Below are positions 36,359-46,031 of a stretch of DNA of 64,000 nt, piece by piece. The stretch is from Devosia oryziradicis. Its GTDB lineage: Bacteria; Pseudomonadota; Alphaproteobacteria; Rhizobiales; Devosiaceae. Positions within the stretch are counted from its first letter, which is position 1; each line of letters opens with the position of its first letter. A model generated the notes under the pieces. It did not search any database. It was not told the DNA's origin and saw only the letters and a program-made list of their open reading frames with translations. The DNA is taken from the NCBI RefSeq assembly GCF_016698645.1, contig NZ_CP068047.1, forward strand, positions 806,001-870,000, read 5' to 3'. The translations under genes were made by a program, and so were the position numbers.

Positions 36359-36464
36359 TCTACGACAGCTGCATGACAGCTCGGCCCTTCGTCTTGTTGC
36401 ATCCCGAGCAAACGCGCGGATATAAGGAGGCGGGGAAAGCTGGCTTGGCAGCGGGAGTAGTGAC

Positions 36465-36881
36465 TTGGATTTGAAGCGGATCAACGATCAGGTCAGCGTT
36501 TCGGGACAGATTCAGCCCGAGGACGTCGCAGCGCTCAAAGCCGCCGGTTTCGTCGCCATCGTCAACAATCGCCCCGATGGGGAATCGCCCGACCAGCCCG
36601 CCGGCGCCGAGATCGAAGCGGCAGCCAAGGCAGCAGGCCTTGCCTATTATGCCATTCCCCTGGGCCGTGAAGGGGTTTCACCCGACATGGTCGAAAAGAC
36701 CAAATCCGTGCTCGAGGGGAGCGCGGGTCCGGTCTTCTGCTTCTGCCGTTCGGGAACGCGCTCGACCACGCTGTGGGCGCTGAGCCAGGCGGGAGAAATG
36801 GACGCTGGCGAGATCATTCGTGAGGCGGCCGAGGCCGGCTACGACATGAGCCACCTCGCCGGCCATCTCAGCCGCGACTAG
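36465..36881 (+). CDS. TIGR01244-family (Blh-type) sulfurtransferase/phosphatase-like protein
   Basis: The 138-residue cytoplasmic protein has the DSP-phosphatase-like fold used by the TIGR01244 family. These occur alone or fused to metallo-beta-lactamase-type sulfur dioxygenases. The active loop reads CFCRSGTRSTTLW, resembling the rhodanese CRSGxR loop; the second Cys is the probable nucleophile. Family roles involve sulfide or persulfide handling. The start is a TTG seven bases after GGGAG; no ATG lies at the conserved N terminus. Pyruvate carboxylase follows 98 bases downstream with no obvious functional link. Confidence 0.82.
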   Translation: MDLKRINDQVSVSGQIQPEDVAALKAAGFVAIVNNRPDGESPDQPAGAEIEAAAKAAGLAYYAIPLGREGVSPDMVEKTKSVLEGSAGPVFCFCRSGTRSTTLWALSQAGEMDAGEIIREAAEAGYDMSHLAGHLSRD

Positions 36882-36891
36882 ATCTGCTTCC

Positions 36892-36913
36892 GACGGTTGG
36901 ACGGGCAACCGTC
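36892..36913. other. Stem-loop in the leader before pyc
   Basis: GACGGTTG and CAACCGTC form a perfect 8-bp stem around a 6-base loop, 67 bases before the pyc start. No T run follows, so it is more likely a structured leader or 3' end than a terminator. Confidence 0.4.
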
Positions 36914-36979
36914 TCTACCGTCCAATACCTGAGCCGGACCTTCCGAGGTCCCAAACCCCTCCTGCTCGGACGGACATCC

Positions 36980-39900
36980 ATGCCCATCAAGAAAATCCTC
37001 GTCGCCAACAGAAGCGAAATCGCCATCCGCGTGTTCCGCGCCGCCAATGAGCTCGGGCTCAAGACGGTGGCGGCCTATGCCGAAGAGGACAAGCTGGCGC
37101 TGCACCGCTTCAAGGCCGACGAGGCCTACCTGATCGGCAGGGGCAAGGGCCCGGTCGAAGCTTACCTGCAGATCGACGAATATATCCGCATTGCCCGCAT
37201 CTCGGGCGCCGATGCCATCCATCCCGGCTATGGCCTGCTGTCGGAATCGCCGGAATTCGTCGATGCCTGCGAGGATGCCGGCATCACCTTTATCGGCCCG
37301 CGCGCCCAGACCATGCGCGACCTCGGCAACAAGGTCGCCGCGCGCAACATGGCGATCGCCTCCAACGTCCCGGTGGTGCCTGCAACCGAGGCGCTGCCCG
37401 ACGACCCAGAAGAGATCAAGCGCCTGGCCGCCGAGATCGGCTACCCGCTGATGCTCAAGGCATCATGGGGCGGAGGTGGCCGCGGCATGCGCCGCATCAT
37501 GGACGAGAAGACGCTGCTCAGCGAGGTGTCGGAGGGCAAGCGCGAGGCCAAGGCGGCCTTCGGCAAGGACGAGATGTATCTCGAAAAGCTGATCGAGCGC
37601 GCCCGCCACGTCGAAGTGCAGCTGATCGGCGACGACCACGGCAACCTGGTGCATCTGTTCGAGCGCGATTGTTCGGTGCAGCGCCGCAACCAGAAGGTGG
37701 TGGAGCGGGCGCCCGCGCCCTATCTCAGCGACGCCGTGCGCAAGGAACTGACCGATGCCGCCGTGCGGCTGGGCAATGCTGCCAACTATCGCGGCGCCGG
37801 CACCGTTGAATTCCTGATGGATGCCGATACCGACAAGTTCTACTTCATCGAGGTGAACCCGCGCATCCAGGTGGAGCATACCGTCACCGAGGAAGTGACC
37901 GGCATCGACATCGTCAAGGCGCAGATCCACCTGCTCGACGGCGCCGTGATCGGGACGCCGGAATCGGGTGTGCCGCTACAGGCCGATATCCGGCTCAACG
38001 GCAATGCCATCCAGTGCCGCGTGACGACGGAAGACCCCGAACAGAACTTCATTCCCGACTATGGCCGCATCACCGCCTATCGCGGTGCCACCGGCTTCGG
38101 CGTGCGGCTTGACGGCGGCACGGCGTATTCTGGCGCGGTCATCACCCGCTACTACGATCCGCTGCTCGAAAAGGTCACTTGCTGGGCGCCCTCGGCCGAG
38201 GAAGCCATTGCGCGCATGCACCGCGCCCTGCGCGAGTTCCGCATTCGCGGCGTCTCGACCAACCTGGCCTTCCTCGAAAACATCATCACGCACCCTGATT
38301 TCGTCGAGAACCGCTATACGACGCGCTTCATCGATACGACGCCCGAGCTGTTCAACTTCAAGCCGCGCAAGGATCGCGCGACCAAGCTCCTGAGCTACAT
38401 TGCCGACGTGACGGTCAATGGCCATCCCGAGGTGCGCGACCGGCCGCGGCCGCCGGCAGAGGCGGCGGCGCCCGTCGTGCCCGAATTCCCGGCGCTTGCC
38501 GTGGTCGAGGGCAGCCGGCAGATACTGGATCGCGAAGGCCCGGCGGCCCTGGCCCGGTGGATGAAGCAGCAGAGCCGGGTGCTCTTCACCGACACCACGA
38601 TGCGCGACGCGCATCAGAGCCTCCTCGCCACGCGCATGCGCTCGTTCGACATTACCCGCATCGCCCAAGCATATTCTCGCGGCATGCCGGGGCTTTTCTC
38701 GCTCGAATGCTGGGGCGGCGCGACCTTCGACGTTGCCATGCGCTTCCTCAACGAGGATCCGTGGGAGCGGCTGGCCAAGGTGCGCGAGGGTGCCCCTAAC
38801 ATCCTGACGCAGATGCTGCTGCGCGGCAGCAATGGCGTGGGCTACACCAACTATGCCGACAATGTGGTCAGGTTCTTCGTCAAGCAGGCGGCGGCCGGCG
38901 GGGTGGACATCTTCCGCGTGTTCGATTGCCTCAACTGGGTCGAGAATATGCGCGTGTCGCTCGATGCCGTCATCGAGGAGGGCAAGGTCGCCGAGGGCGT
39001 CATCTGCTATACCGGCGACGTGCTCGACCCCAACAGGGCCAAGTATGACCTAAAATACTATGTCGGGCTGGCACAGGAGCTGGAAAAGGCCGGCGCGCAT
39101 GTGCTGGGCCTGAAGGACATGGCCGGGTTGCTCAAGCCTGCCGCGGCCAAGACGCTGATCGCGACGCTGCGCAACGAGACCAACCTGCCCATCCACCTCC
39201 ATACCCACGACACGTCGGGCGCAGCGGCGGCCACCGTTCTGGCGGCGGTGGACGCGGGCGTCGATGCGGTCGACGCCGCCATGGATGCCCTTTCGGGTAC
39301 CACGAGCCAGCCGACGCTGGGTTCGATCGTCGCGGCCCTGGCCGGTGGCGAACGTGATCCCGGGCTCGACGCCAAGGCGATCCGGCAGATTTCGTTCTAT
39401 TGGGAAGCGGTGCGCACGCAGTACCGCGCCTTCGAGAGTGATCTCAAGGGCGGCGCTTCGGAAGTCTACCTGCATGAAATGCCGGGTGGCCAGTTCACCA
39501 ATCTCAAGGAGCAGGCGCGTTCGTTGGGCCTTGAAACGCGCTGGCATGAGGTCGCCCAGACCTATGCAGACGTCAACCAGATGTTCGGCGATATCGTCAA
39601 GGTCACGCCATCGTCCAAGGTGGTGGGCGACATGGCTTTGGCCATGGTGTCGGCCGGGCTGACCCGCGCCGACGTGGAAGACCCCAAGCGCGACATCGCC
39701 TTCCCCGATTCGGTGGTCGGCTTCTTTGCCGGTGACCTGGGCCAGCCGCCCGGCGGCTTCCCGCAGGCGCTGCAGAAGAAGGTGCTCAAGGGCAAGCCGG
39801 CGCTGACCGATCGGCCCGGGTCCTATCTCAAGCCCGTTGATCTCGAAGCCGAGCGCAAGAAGATCGCCGATGAGGTCGGGCATCCGATCGACGATTTCCG

Positions 39901-40420
39901 CCTCGCGTCCTACCTGATGTATCCAAAGGTCTATTCCGACTTCGAAAAGACCCAGGATCGCTACGGCCCGACCGAGGCGCTGCCGACGCCGGTCTATTTC
40001 TATGGCCTGGAAGAAGGCGAAGAACTGCTGGTCGATATCGAGAAGGGCAAGACGCTGGTCGTCAACTATCTCGGCCGTGCCCCGACCAACGAGAAGGGCG
40101 AAGTACGGGTGTTCTTCGACCTCAACGGCCAGCCGCGCACCATTACCGTGCCCGACCGGCTCAAAGCCGGCGAGGTCAAGGTGCGTGCCAAGGCGGCGCC
40201 CGGCGATGCCAAGCAGGTCGGCGCGCCGATGCCGGGCGTGATTTCGACGCTTGCGGTCAAGGTCGGCCAGCAGGTAACGGCCGGCGACGTGCTCTGTTCG
40301 ATCGAGGCGATGAAGATGGAAACCGCCATTCACGCCGAAATCGACGGCGTGGTGGCGGAACTGCTGATCAAGCCCGGCGACCAGATCGACGCCAAGGATC
40401 TGCTGGTCCGGCTGGAATAG
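36980..40420 (+). CDS. pyc: Pyruvate carboxylase
   Basis: This large biotin enzyme carboxylates pyruvate to oxaloacetate, refilling the TCA cycle. The 1146-residue single chain contains all domains. Biotin carboxylase is at about 1-455 (KIKSWGGGGRGM-type loop read here as KASWGGGGRGMRR; FIEVNPRIQVEH). Carboxyltransferase is at about 535-810 (DTTMRDAHQSLLATRMR, LECWGGATFDVAMRFL). An allosteric/linker region follows, and then the C-terminal biotinyl domain with EAMKMETA, the biotinylated Lys being about residue 1112. Length matches other bacterial single-chain enzymes. It stands alone as a transcription unit with the MAPEG gene eight bases downstream. Confidence 0.97.
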   Translation: MPIKKILVANRSEIAIRVFRAANELGLKTVAAYAEEDKLALHRFKADEAYLIGRGKGPVEAYLQIDEYIRIARISGADAIHPGYGLLSESPEFVDACEDAGITFIGPRAQTMRDLGNKVAARNMAIASNVPVVPATEALPDDPEEIKRLAAEIGYPLMLKASWGGGGRGMRRIMDEKTLLSEVSEGKREAKAAFGKDEMYLEKLIERARHVEVQLIGDDHGNLVHLFERDCSVQRRNQKVVERAPAPYLSDAVRKELTDAAVRLGNAANYRGAGTVEFLMDADTDKFYFIEVNPRIQVEHTVTEEVTGIDIVKAQIHLLDGAVIGTPESGVPLQADIRLNGNAIQCRVTTEDPEQNFIPDYGRITAYRGATGFGVRLDGGTAYSGAVITRYYDPLLEKVTCWAPSAEEAIARMHRALREFRIRGVSTNLAFLENIITHPDFVENRYTTRFIDTTPELFNFKPRKDRATKLLSYIADVTVNGHPEVRDRPRPPAEAAAPVVPEFPALAVVEGSRQILDREGPAALARWMKQQSRVLFTDTTMRDAHQSLLATRMRSFDITRIAQAYSRGMPGLFSLECWGGATFDVAMRFLNEDPWERLAKVREGAPNILTQMLLRGSNGVGYTNYADNVVRFFVKQAAAGGVDIFRVFDCLNWVENMRVSLDAVIEEGKVAEGVICYTGDVLDPNRAKYDLKYYVGLAQELEKAGAHVLGLKDMAGLLKPAAAKTLIATLRNETNLPIHLHTHDTSGAAAATVLAAVDAGVDAVDAAMDALSGTTSQPTLGSIVAALAGGERDPGLDAKAIRQISFYWEAVRTQYRAFESDLKGGASEVYLHEMPGGQFTNLKEQARSLGLETRWHEVAQTYADVNQMFGDIVKVTPSSKVVGDMALAMVSAGLTRADVEDPKRDIAFPDSVVGFFAGDLGQPPGGFPQALQKKVLKGKPALTDRPGSYLKPVDLEAERKKIADEVGHPIDDFRLASYLMYPKVYSDFEKTQDRYGPTEALPTPVYFYGLEEGEELLVDIEKGKTLVVNYLGRAPTNEKGEVRVFFDLNGQPRTITVPDRLKAGEVKVRAKAAPGDAKQVGAPMPGVISTLAVKVGQQVTAGDVLCSIEAMKMETAIHAEIDGVVAELLIKPGDQIDAKDLLVRLE

Positions 40421-40427
40421 GGGCGTC

Positions 40428-41063
40428 ATGGCGGGGGAGGGTGACAGCATCGACGTAGCCGCCACCCGCCGTCGCATGCTGCTGACCGCCGCAGCCGTCG
40501 TGCCGGTGGCCGGGCTCGCCTGGTACGCACTCTATGCCCTGACGCCCGCCGTGCCGGGCGCGGAACAGCCAATCGACCGACTGGGTTTTGCGCTCGGTTG
40601 GATCGGCATGGCGACCCTGCTGACCCTGGTGCTGGGTGTAGAGGCGGTGGCGCATGAGCGGCTGTTCACCCCAGCGATCAATCCCCTGGCCGGCCAGGAA
40701 TCCCCGCGCATGCGGATCAATCTGCGCTACCTGCAGAATACGCTCGAGCAACTGGCCGTCTTCGTTCCGGCGCTGCTGCTGCAGGCGTGGCAGGCGAGCG
40801 ACGGGACCGAACTCCGCGCCGTGACGGCAACGGCGGTCGTCTGGATTGCCCTGAGGATGGTGTTCTGGATCGGCTACCATCGGGCGCCCGAACTGCGCAC
40901 GCCGGGACTGATCGGCGCGGCGCTGGCCATGATGGTGCTTGCCATCGGCGTGGCACGCTTCGGCTACGACCTGGCGGGACCGGCAGGCGCGATCACGCCA
41001 CTGGCGATATTCGGCGGCGTCGAAGCGTATCTGGTCTGGATCAGCGTCCGGGCGGGGCGCTAG
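40428..41063 (+). CDS. MAPEG-family membrane protein
   Basis: The 211-residue inner-membrane protein has four to five hydrophobic segments. The MAPEG (membrane-associated eicosanoid/glutathione metabolism) signature is visible in LRYLQNTLEQLAVFVPALLL and in WIALRMVFWIGYHRAPELRT. Bacterial members are mostly uncharacterised. It begins seven bases after the pyc stop, so it is probably co-transcribed with pyc. Its TAG stop overlaps the stop of the convergent DUF1232 gene in CTAG. Confidence 0.82.
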   Translation: MAGEGDSIDVAATRRRMLLTAAAVVPVAGLAWYALYALTPAVPGAEQPIDRLGFALGWIGMATLLTLVLGVEAVAHERLFTPAINPLAGQESPRMRINLRYLQNTLEQLAVFVPALLLQAWQASDGTELRAVTATAVVWIALRMVFWIGYHRAPELRTPGLIGAALAMMVLAIGVARFGYDLAGPAGAITPLAIFGGVEAYLVWISVRAGR

Positions 41064-41359
41064 AGCCGCCGCGCCTTGCCGTCGACGGTCTTGCCATACT
41101 TGCCGGCATAGGCACGGGCCGGCACCGGCAGGCGGCTGACGATCCAGCTGACCATCATGGGCACCAGGACGATGTCATCAACCCAACCCGCAAACGGGAT
41201 GAGGTCGGGGATGATATCGATCGGATTGACCAGATAGAAGGCGACGAACAGGGTCGCGGCCTTGAGGTAAAGCGGGGTCTCGGGCGCGAAGAAAGCCTTC
41301 CAGAGCTGGACGACTTCCTTGCGGAAGAGGACGAGGCGAGGGAGGAGCATTTTCATCAT
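41060..41359 (-). CDS. DUF1232 (YkvA-like) membrane protein
   Basis: The 99-residue protein carries the DUF1232 core FYLVNPIDIIPDLIPFAGWVDDIVL within one or two hydrophobic segments. The role of the family is unknown. It is preceded by the small DUF4287 gene on the same strand (57 bases apart) and is convergent with the MAPEG gene through overlapping stop codons. Confidence 0.82.
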   Translation of the reverse strand: MMKMLLPRLVLFRKEVVQLWKAFFAPETPLYLKAATLFVAFYLVNPIDIIPDLIPFAGWVDDIVLVPMMVSWIVSRLPVPARAYAGKYGKTVDGKARRL

Positions 41360-41415
41360 GCGTGATACATGGTCCTCACGCGGCCTGGTTCAAGGCCGTG
41401 GCGATCACATGGGCA

Positions 41416-41625
41416 TCACGTGAGCACGCCCCGGTCGCGCAGCAGTTTGACGATTGCCATGGCGTGACCATGGCCCAGACCATATTCGGCCTTGAGCCAG
41501 TCGGTGATCGGCGTGGCCTTGGTGCCGGGCTTGGTGAACCCCTTCTCGGTGGCGAGCTTGATGAAGCCGTCAGGCGTGACGCCAGTCTGCTTTTCGATGT
41601 TGTCGAGATAGGCCTGGAAGGACAA
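41416..41625 (-). CDS. DUF4287 domain-containing small protein
   Basis: The 69-residue protein matches the DUF4287 pattern: SFQAYLDNIEKQTG at the start, then FIKLATEKGF, ITDWLKAEYGLGHGHAMAIV. The function is unknown. I chose a TTG start ten bases after AGGAG because it gives the family-typical N terminus. The longer frame to an ATG at 41697 adds 24 residues of unrelated composition. Confidence 0.75.
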   Translation of the reverse strand: MSFQAYLDNIEKQTGVTPDGFIKLATEKGFTKPGTKATPITDWLKAEYGLGHGHAMAIVKLLRDRGVLT

Positions 41626-41750
41626 TTGGTACGGCTCCTGGTGATGTCGCCCAGACGACGAGCCACGCCGCGTCGGTTCGACACAATCGAGAAACATTGC
41701 GTCGCTAGGATAGCAGGCTTATTTCTCCCTCAGAACCAGAGGATTTGTTG

Positions 41751-42992
41751 ATGGCTGGCCCGGCAATGCGCAGGCAATCGGTTGGTGTGAATGTCGGCGG
41801 CGTCATGGTGGGCGGTGGCGCCCCGGTCGTCGTGCAATCGATGACCAATACCGATACGGCCGATATCGACGCCACGGTCAAGCAGGTGATGCAGCTGGCG
41901 CGGGCCGGGTCGGAAATCGTGCGCATCACGGTCGACCGCGACGAGAGCGCGGCGGCCGTGCCCATCATCCGCGACCGGCTGGCCTTCATGGGCTATGACG
42001 TGCCGCTGGTGGGGGACTTCCACTATATCGGCCACAAGCTGCTCACCGATCACCCGGCCTGTGCCGAGGCGCTGGCCAAGTATCGCATCAATCCGGGCAA
42101 TGTGGGTTTCAAGGCCAAGCGCGACACGCAGTTTTCGACGCTGATCGACATTGCCAACCGCTATGACAAGCCGGTGCGGATCGGGGTGAACTGGGGATCG
42201 CTCGACGAAGAATTGCTGACCCGGCTGATGGACGAGAATGCGGCGTCCGCCGAACCGATCTCGGCCGCGGCCGTGCAGCGCGAGGCCATCATCCAGTCGG
42301 CCCTGCTATCGGCGCGCCGCGCCGAAGAGCTCGGCATGAACCGGGACAAGATCATCCTTTCCACCAAGGTGAGCGACGTCCAGCACCTGATCGCCGTCTA
42401 CCAGGATCTGGCCGCGCGCTGCGATTATGCGCTGCATCTGGGGCTGACCGAGGCGGGCATGGGCACCAAGGGCGTGGTCGCCTCCTCGGCGGCGCTCGGC
42501 ATCCTCTTGCAGCAGGGCATCGGCGACACGATCCGCATCTCGCTGACGCCGGAACCGGGCGGGGATCGCACCACCGAGGTCAAGGTGGCGCAGGAGCTGC
42601 TGCAGACCATGGGCTTCCGCCAGTTCCTGCCGGTCGTGGCGGCCTGCCCGGGCTGCGGGCGCACCACCTCGACCACGTTCCAGACGCTGGCCAAGGAAAT
42701 CCAGGATCACCTTTCGACCTCCATGCCGGAATGGCGCGAGCGCTATCCCGGGGTCGAGACCCTGTCGGTGGCGGTGATGGGCTGCATCGTCAACGGGCCT
42801 GGCGAAAGCAAGCACGCCAATATCGGCATATCCTTGCCCGGCACGGGCGAAACCCCCGCCGCGCCGGTATTCGTCGATGGCGAGAAGGTAGCGACCCTGC
42901 GCGGCGCCGACGTGGCCGACCAGTTCAAGGTCATGGTGGCAGACTACATCGAGCGCAAGTTCGGCAGCGGCCAGAAGACCGCCGCCGAATAG
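41751..42992 (+). CDS. ispG: 4-hydroxy-3-methylbut-2-enyl-diphosphate synthase (IspG/GcpE)
   Basis: IspG reduces methylerythritol cyclodiphosphate in the penultimate step of the MEP isoprenoid pathway, using a [4Fe-4S] cluster. The 413-residue product has the N-terminal TIM-barrel start [20 protein letters not shown] and [12 protein letters not shown]. Cluster-binding residues lie in CPGCGRT and GCIVNGPGE (three Cys and one Glu). The length suits the bacterial two-domain form. The ATG follows AGAGGA; in-frame TTG codons just before it are less likely starts. ispA at 44992 acts later in the same pathway. Confidence 0.96.
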   Translation: MAGPAMRRQSVGVNVGGVMVGGGAPVVVQSMTNTDTADIDATVKQVMQLARAGSEIVRITVDRDESAAAVPIIRDRLAFMGYDVPLVGDFHYIGHKLLTDHPACAEALAKYRINPGNVGFKAKRDTQFSTLIDIANRYDKPVRIGVNWGSLDEELLTRLMDENAASAEPISAAAVQREAIIQSALLSARRAEELGMNRDKIILSTKVSDVQHLIAVYQDLAARCDYALHLGLTEAGMGTKGVVASSAALGILLQQGIGDTIRISLTPEPGGDRTTEVKVAQELLQTMGFRQFLPVVAACPGCGRTTSTTFQTLAKEIQDHLSTSMPEWRERYPGVETLSVAVMGCIVNGPGESKHANIGISLPGTGETPAAPVFVDGEKVATLRGADVADQFKVMVADYIERKFGSGQKTAAE

Positions 42993-42994
42993 GT

Positions 42995-43303
42995 TTATTC
43001 GGCCGGCGTCACGGCGACCGGGAGTTCACCGCCCACCTCGACCGCGCCGGTCTGCTTGTTGAACACGCAGATGATGCTGCCTTGGCCGCCGCTGGGAAAT
43101 TCACCCGAGACGATGGCAAGGCCGAAGCTCTCGCTGCCGAACGGATCGACCACCGCCGATGGCTCGGTGAAGACACCCTCGGTTGCGGCAAGGCAGCCCT
43201 GCTCGACTTCGGCCGCAAACTCCTCCCATGCATCGCCGGAGGAGGCCATGGCACCCCCGATGCCGGCCAGAGTGATCGCGGTGACTGTGAGCGCTTTCAG
43301 CAT
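42995..43303 (-). CDS. Small secreted protein of unknown function
   Basis: The 102-residue protein begins with a signal peptide (MLKALTVTAITLAGIGGAMA, cleavage near SSGDA). The mature part contains two cysteines (EQGCLA and IICVF) that could form a disulfide. It has several repeated acidic and Gly-rich strands. I do not recognise a family. It is convergent with ispG, two bases between the stop codons. There is a clear gap from the efflux gene upstream. Confidence 0.7.
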   Translation of the reverse strand: MLKALTVTAITLAGIGGAMASSGDAWEEFAAEVEQGCLAATEGVFTEPSAVVDPFGSESFGLAIVSGEFPSGGQGSIICVFNKQTGAVEVGGELPVAVTPAE

Positions 43304-43339
43304 GTCAGCTCCTGATTTATTGCGGCGAATCGTGCCGTA

Positions 43340-43771
43340 TCAGGCTTTGCTAGCCTTCCATTCGGGCAATGGAAAGACACGGTCATAGGCCCAGTTGAAG
43401 ACCAGTGCATAGCCCATGTAGAAAAGGGCAAAGGCGATATCCATCAGGAACGCCTGCCACAGCGAAATGCCCAGATAGAGGGCGATCAGTGGCATCAGCA
43501 TGGCCAACAGGCCCAGCTCGAACAGCACGGCATGGGCAATGCGCAGCGGCAGCGACTTCAGCGTCGTGCCTGACAGTCGCGTCATGGCATGGTCGAAGCC
43601 CAGGTTGAACACGTAGTTCCAGGCCATGGCGACGGTGGCACTGCCGATGACGATGACGGCGCTGTCGCCGGCTTGCAGATGAAACACGAAGGCACCCAGC
43701 GGCGTCGCCAGCATGATACCGATGAGTTCAAAGCTGATGGCGTGGCGAATGCGGTCGGCGGTCTTGCGCAT
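43340..43771 (-). CDS. PACE-type (BTP family) membrane efflux protein
   Basis: The 143-residue integral membrane protein has four hydrophobic segments arranged as two repeats. Each repeat has the bacterial transmembrane-pair pattern: RIRHAISFELIGIMLATPLG and RIAHAVLFELGLLAMLMPLI. This is the proteobacterial antimicrobial compound efflux (PACE) layout, whose characterised members export biocides or polyamines by proton exchange. The glutamate in each FEL is the expected membrane charge. The chosen ATG has GGGGA five bases upstream; an ATG four codons earlier is equally possible. Confidence 0.85.
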   Translation of the reverse strand: MRKTADRIRHAISFELIGIMLATPLGAFVFHLQAGDSAVIVIGSATVAMAWNYVFNLGFDHAMTRLSGTTLKSLPLRIAHAVLFELGLLAMLMPLIALYLGISLWQAFLMDIAFALFYMGYALVFNWAYDRVFPLPEWKASKA

Positions 43772-43872
43772 GGAAATCCCCATACTCACCGGGCCGTCCC
43801 GAACGATGCCCGATATGGGGGAGGCCGTCCTCGCGGGCTGGATATAGGCCAGGCGGGCGGCAGGGGCAAGGC

Positions 43873-44349
43873 TTACCCGGCGTCTCCAGGCGGCAGGCAG
43901 GCGTCGACCCATTTGTTGCCGCAGAGCTGGGCCAGGCGGTCGACCGGCAGGCGCACCGAAGCATGGGTGTCCCCACCGGCCGGTATCATCACGTCATAGA
44001 CCTTGATGGATACATCGAGAAAGATCGGTAACGGCGCCGGCAGGCCGAAGGGGCAGACGCCGCCCACCGGGTGGCTGGTCAGGCGCAGGACGTCCTCGGC
44101 GCCCAGCATGCGCGGGCGGCCGCCGAAGGCGATCTTGGATTTCTGGTTGTCGAGCCGGGCATCGCCACGCGTCACCAGCAGGAATTCCTCGTCGCGCACG
44201 CGAATGCACAGCGTCTTGGCGATCTGGCCCGGTTCGACCCCGTGGACGGCAGCGGCGAGTTGGACGGTGGCGGTCGAGGCTTGGGTGACTTCCACCAGCA
44301 GATCAGGGGCGCGGGCAGCAAGGTCGGCTTGCACGGATTGAAGGCTCAT
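43873..44349 (-). CDS. YbaK/EbsC-family aminoacyl-tRNA deacylase-like protein
   Basis: The 158-residue cytoplasmic protein shows the YbaK/ProX editing fold: AKTLCIRVRDEEFLLVTRGDARLD, IAFGGRPRMLGAEDV, then GGVCPFGLPAPLPIFLDVSI. Family members hydrolyse mischarged tRNAs, such as Cys- or Ala-tRNA(Pro). The specific substrate is unknown. The start MSLQSV is preferred; an earlier start overlaps the MOSC gene. It is the last gene of an ispA-MOSC-ybaK operon with gaps of two and seven bases. Confidence 0.87.
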   Translation of the reverse strand: MSLQSVQADLAARAPDLLVEVTQASTATVQLAAAVHGVEPGQIAKTLCIRVRDEEFLLVTRGDARLDNQKSKIAFGGRPRMLGAEDVLRLTSHPVGGVCPFGLPAPLPIFLDVSIKVYDVMIPAGGDTHASVRLPVDRLAQLCGNKWVDACLPPGDAG

Positions 44350-44356
44350 CGGGCTC

Positions 44357-44989
44357 TCAGAACAGATCGGCGAGGCGGGTTTCGTATTTGAAGCGAGTCT
44401 TTTCACGGATGGGCGTGGTCAGGGCCCGGCGCATGAAGGCCGGGTCGATATCCTTGACCCCGTCGAGCGCCATCAGGTCACTAACGGTGACGCGTTCGCC
44501 CTCATAGGGTCGATAGTCCACGTCCATACCGGCCTGGACGGTGCCGGGTGTCAGCACGCGGCAATAGGCGCCCGGGCGGTTGGCGCGGTGGAATTTGCGC
44601 ACCCACATCGGATCGCCCATGCGGGCGGCAAAGGTCATGCAGGGCGTGCGGTGATAGGTGACTTCGAGAACCGTCTCGCCAAGTTCGAACCGATCGCCGA
44701 TGGCGATATTGCGGCCTTCGACGCCCGATATGGTCAGGTTCTCGCCGAAGGTGCCCGGTTCGATGGCGCGGCTAAGCTCGGTGGCCCACCACAGGTAGTC
44801 GTCGGCGAAGTAGAGGTAGATCGCCTGGTCGGCGCCGCCGTGATGCTTGCGATCGCAGATGGCGTCGCCCGCCATGCCGAGCCGGTCGATCCGGGCGCTG
44901 TCCACCGGCGTCTTGACGATGCCGGTCAGCGGCTTGTAGCCGGCTATATGCTGGGCCGTGCCGAGATTGACGCTGAGCAGGCGAGCCAT
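44357..44989 (-). CDS. MOSC domain-containing protein (YiiM-like)
   Basis: The 210-residue protein has a MOSC domain. It includes GMAGDAICDRKHHGGADQAIYLY, PGTFGENLTI and the conserved cysteine in TYHRTPCMTFAARMG. MOSC proteins carry sulfur or a molybdenum cofactor-linked group; YiiM relatives reduce N-hydroxylated compounds. The substrate here is not known. It starts two bases after the ispA stop, implying translational coupling. Confidence 0.88.
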   Translation of the reverse strand: MARLLSVNLGTAQHIAGYKPLTGIVKTPVDSARIDRLGMAGDAICDRKHHGGADQAIYLYFADDYLWWATELSRAIEPGTFGENLTISGVEGRNIAIGDRFELGETVLEVTYHRTPCMTFAARMGDPMWVRKFHRANRPGAYCRVLTPGTVQAGMDVDYRPYEGERVTVSDLMALDGVKDIDPAFMRRALTTPIREKTRFKYETRLADLF

Positions 44990-44991
44990 GG

Positions 44992-45894
44992 TCAGTGCTC
45001 CCGGCTGGCAAAGTAGCGCACCGTGGCGCGCAGGCCATCGGCCTTGGGGCCAAAGGTGCGCAGGGACGAGAGCGCGTCGTTGACGGTCTGGGCCAGGCGG
45101 GCACGGGCGCCTTCGAGACCAAGTGTGGCCACCAGCGTCTGCTTGCCATGGGCGGCGTCCTTGCCGGTCGCCTTGCCCATCGCCTCCGAGGTTGCGGTTA
45201 CATCGAGGATGTCATCGGCAAGCTGGAACGCGCGGCCGGCCGCTTCGGCATAGTGGGTCAGCACCGACAGGGCCCTGGCATCGGCACCACCGAGAATGGC
45301 GCCAAGGCGCACACTGGCGCGGATCAGGGCGCCGGTCTTCATGGCCTGCATGGTCGAGATATCTTCGGGGGATAGGCCCGCCTGTTCGCCCTCGATGTCC
45401 CGCATCTGCCCGCCCACCATGCCGCCGGCGCCCGAGCCGGCGGCGAGCTCGCTCACCAAGCGGATGCGCACTGATGGATCGGGATGGCAGGCGGGGTCGG
45501 CCAGGAGGGCAAAGGCATGGGTCAGAAGCGCATCACCGGCTAGAATCGCGGTGGCCTCGTCATAGGCCTTGTGCACGGTGGGGCGGCCGCGGCGCAGGTC
45601 GTCGTCATCCATGGCGGGCAGGTCGTCATGCACCAGCGAATAACAGTGGACCATCTCGACCGCGAGCCCGGCCGCCAGGGCTTGCGGCGCCGGTATGCCG
45701 AAGATCGCTGCCGCCTGGCGGACCAGCAGGGGCCGCAGCCGCTTTCCGCCGGCGAGGCTCCCATGGCGCATGGCGTCGACCAGGCGTGACGGCGACGGAC
45801 CGGGGCCGGAAAGCGTGTTGCTGTCAAGCTGCTGCGCCAGCGCCGCTTCGACGGCCGCGGCGCAATCGGCGATGTCGGTGGAGAAATCGTACAT
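44992..45894 (-). CDS. ispA: Farnesyl diphosphate synthase-type polyprenyl synthetase
   Basis: This enzyme condenses isopentenyl diphosphate with allylic diphosphates to make farnesyl diphosphate. The 300-residue product has GGKRLRP, the first Asp-rich motif DDLPAMDDDDLRRG, and the second Asp-rich motif DDILD. Length and the two-residue insertion in the first motif fit short-chain (C15) bacterial enzymes. It heads an operon with the MOSC and YbaK genes. ispG at 41751 provides upstream pathway chemistry. Confidence 0.93.
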   Translation of the reverse strand: MYDFSTDIADCAAAVEAALAQQLDSNTLSGPGPSPSRLVDAMRHGSLAGGKRLRPLLVRQAAAIFGIPAPQALAAGLAVEMVHCYSLVHDDLPAMDDDDLRRGRPTVHKAYDEATAILAGDALLTHAFALLADPACHPDPSVRIRLVSELAAGSGAGGMVGGQMRDIEGEQAGLSPEDISTMQAMKTGALIRASVRLGAILGGADARALSVLTHYAEAAGRAFQLADDILDVTATSEAMGKATGKDAAHGKQTLVATLGLEGARARLAQTVNDALSSLRTFGPKADGLRATVRYFASREH

Positions 45895-46031
45895 GCGACG
45901 TTGCTAGCCGGTTTGATGGAGCACGGGCAAGGGCATGCGTGACGCCGCGGTGGGTGATGCGGCACCGTGGCACTTAACCCCGATGAAGTTTCATGCTTTC
46001 GCGGGCATGACGCGGTGGATAATGAAGGCAC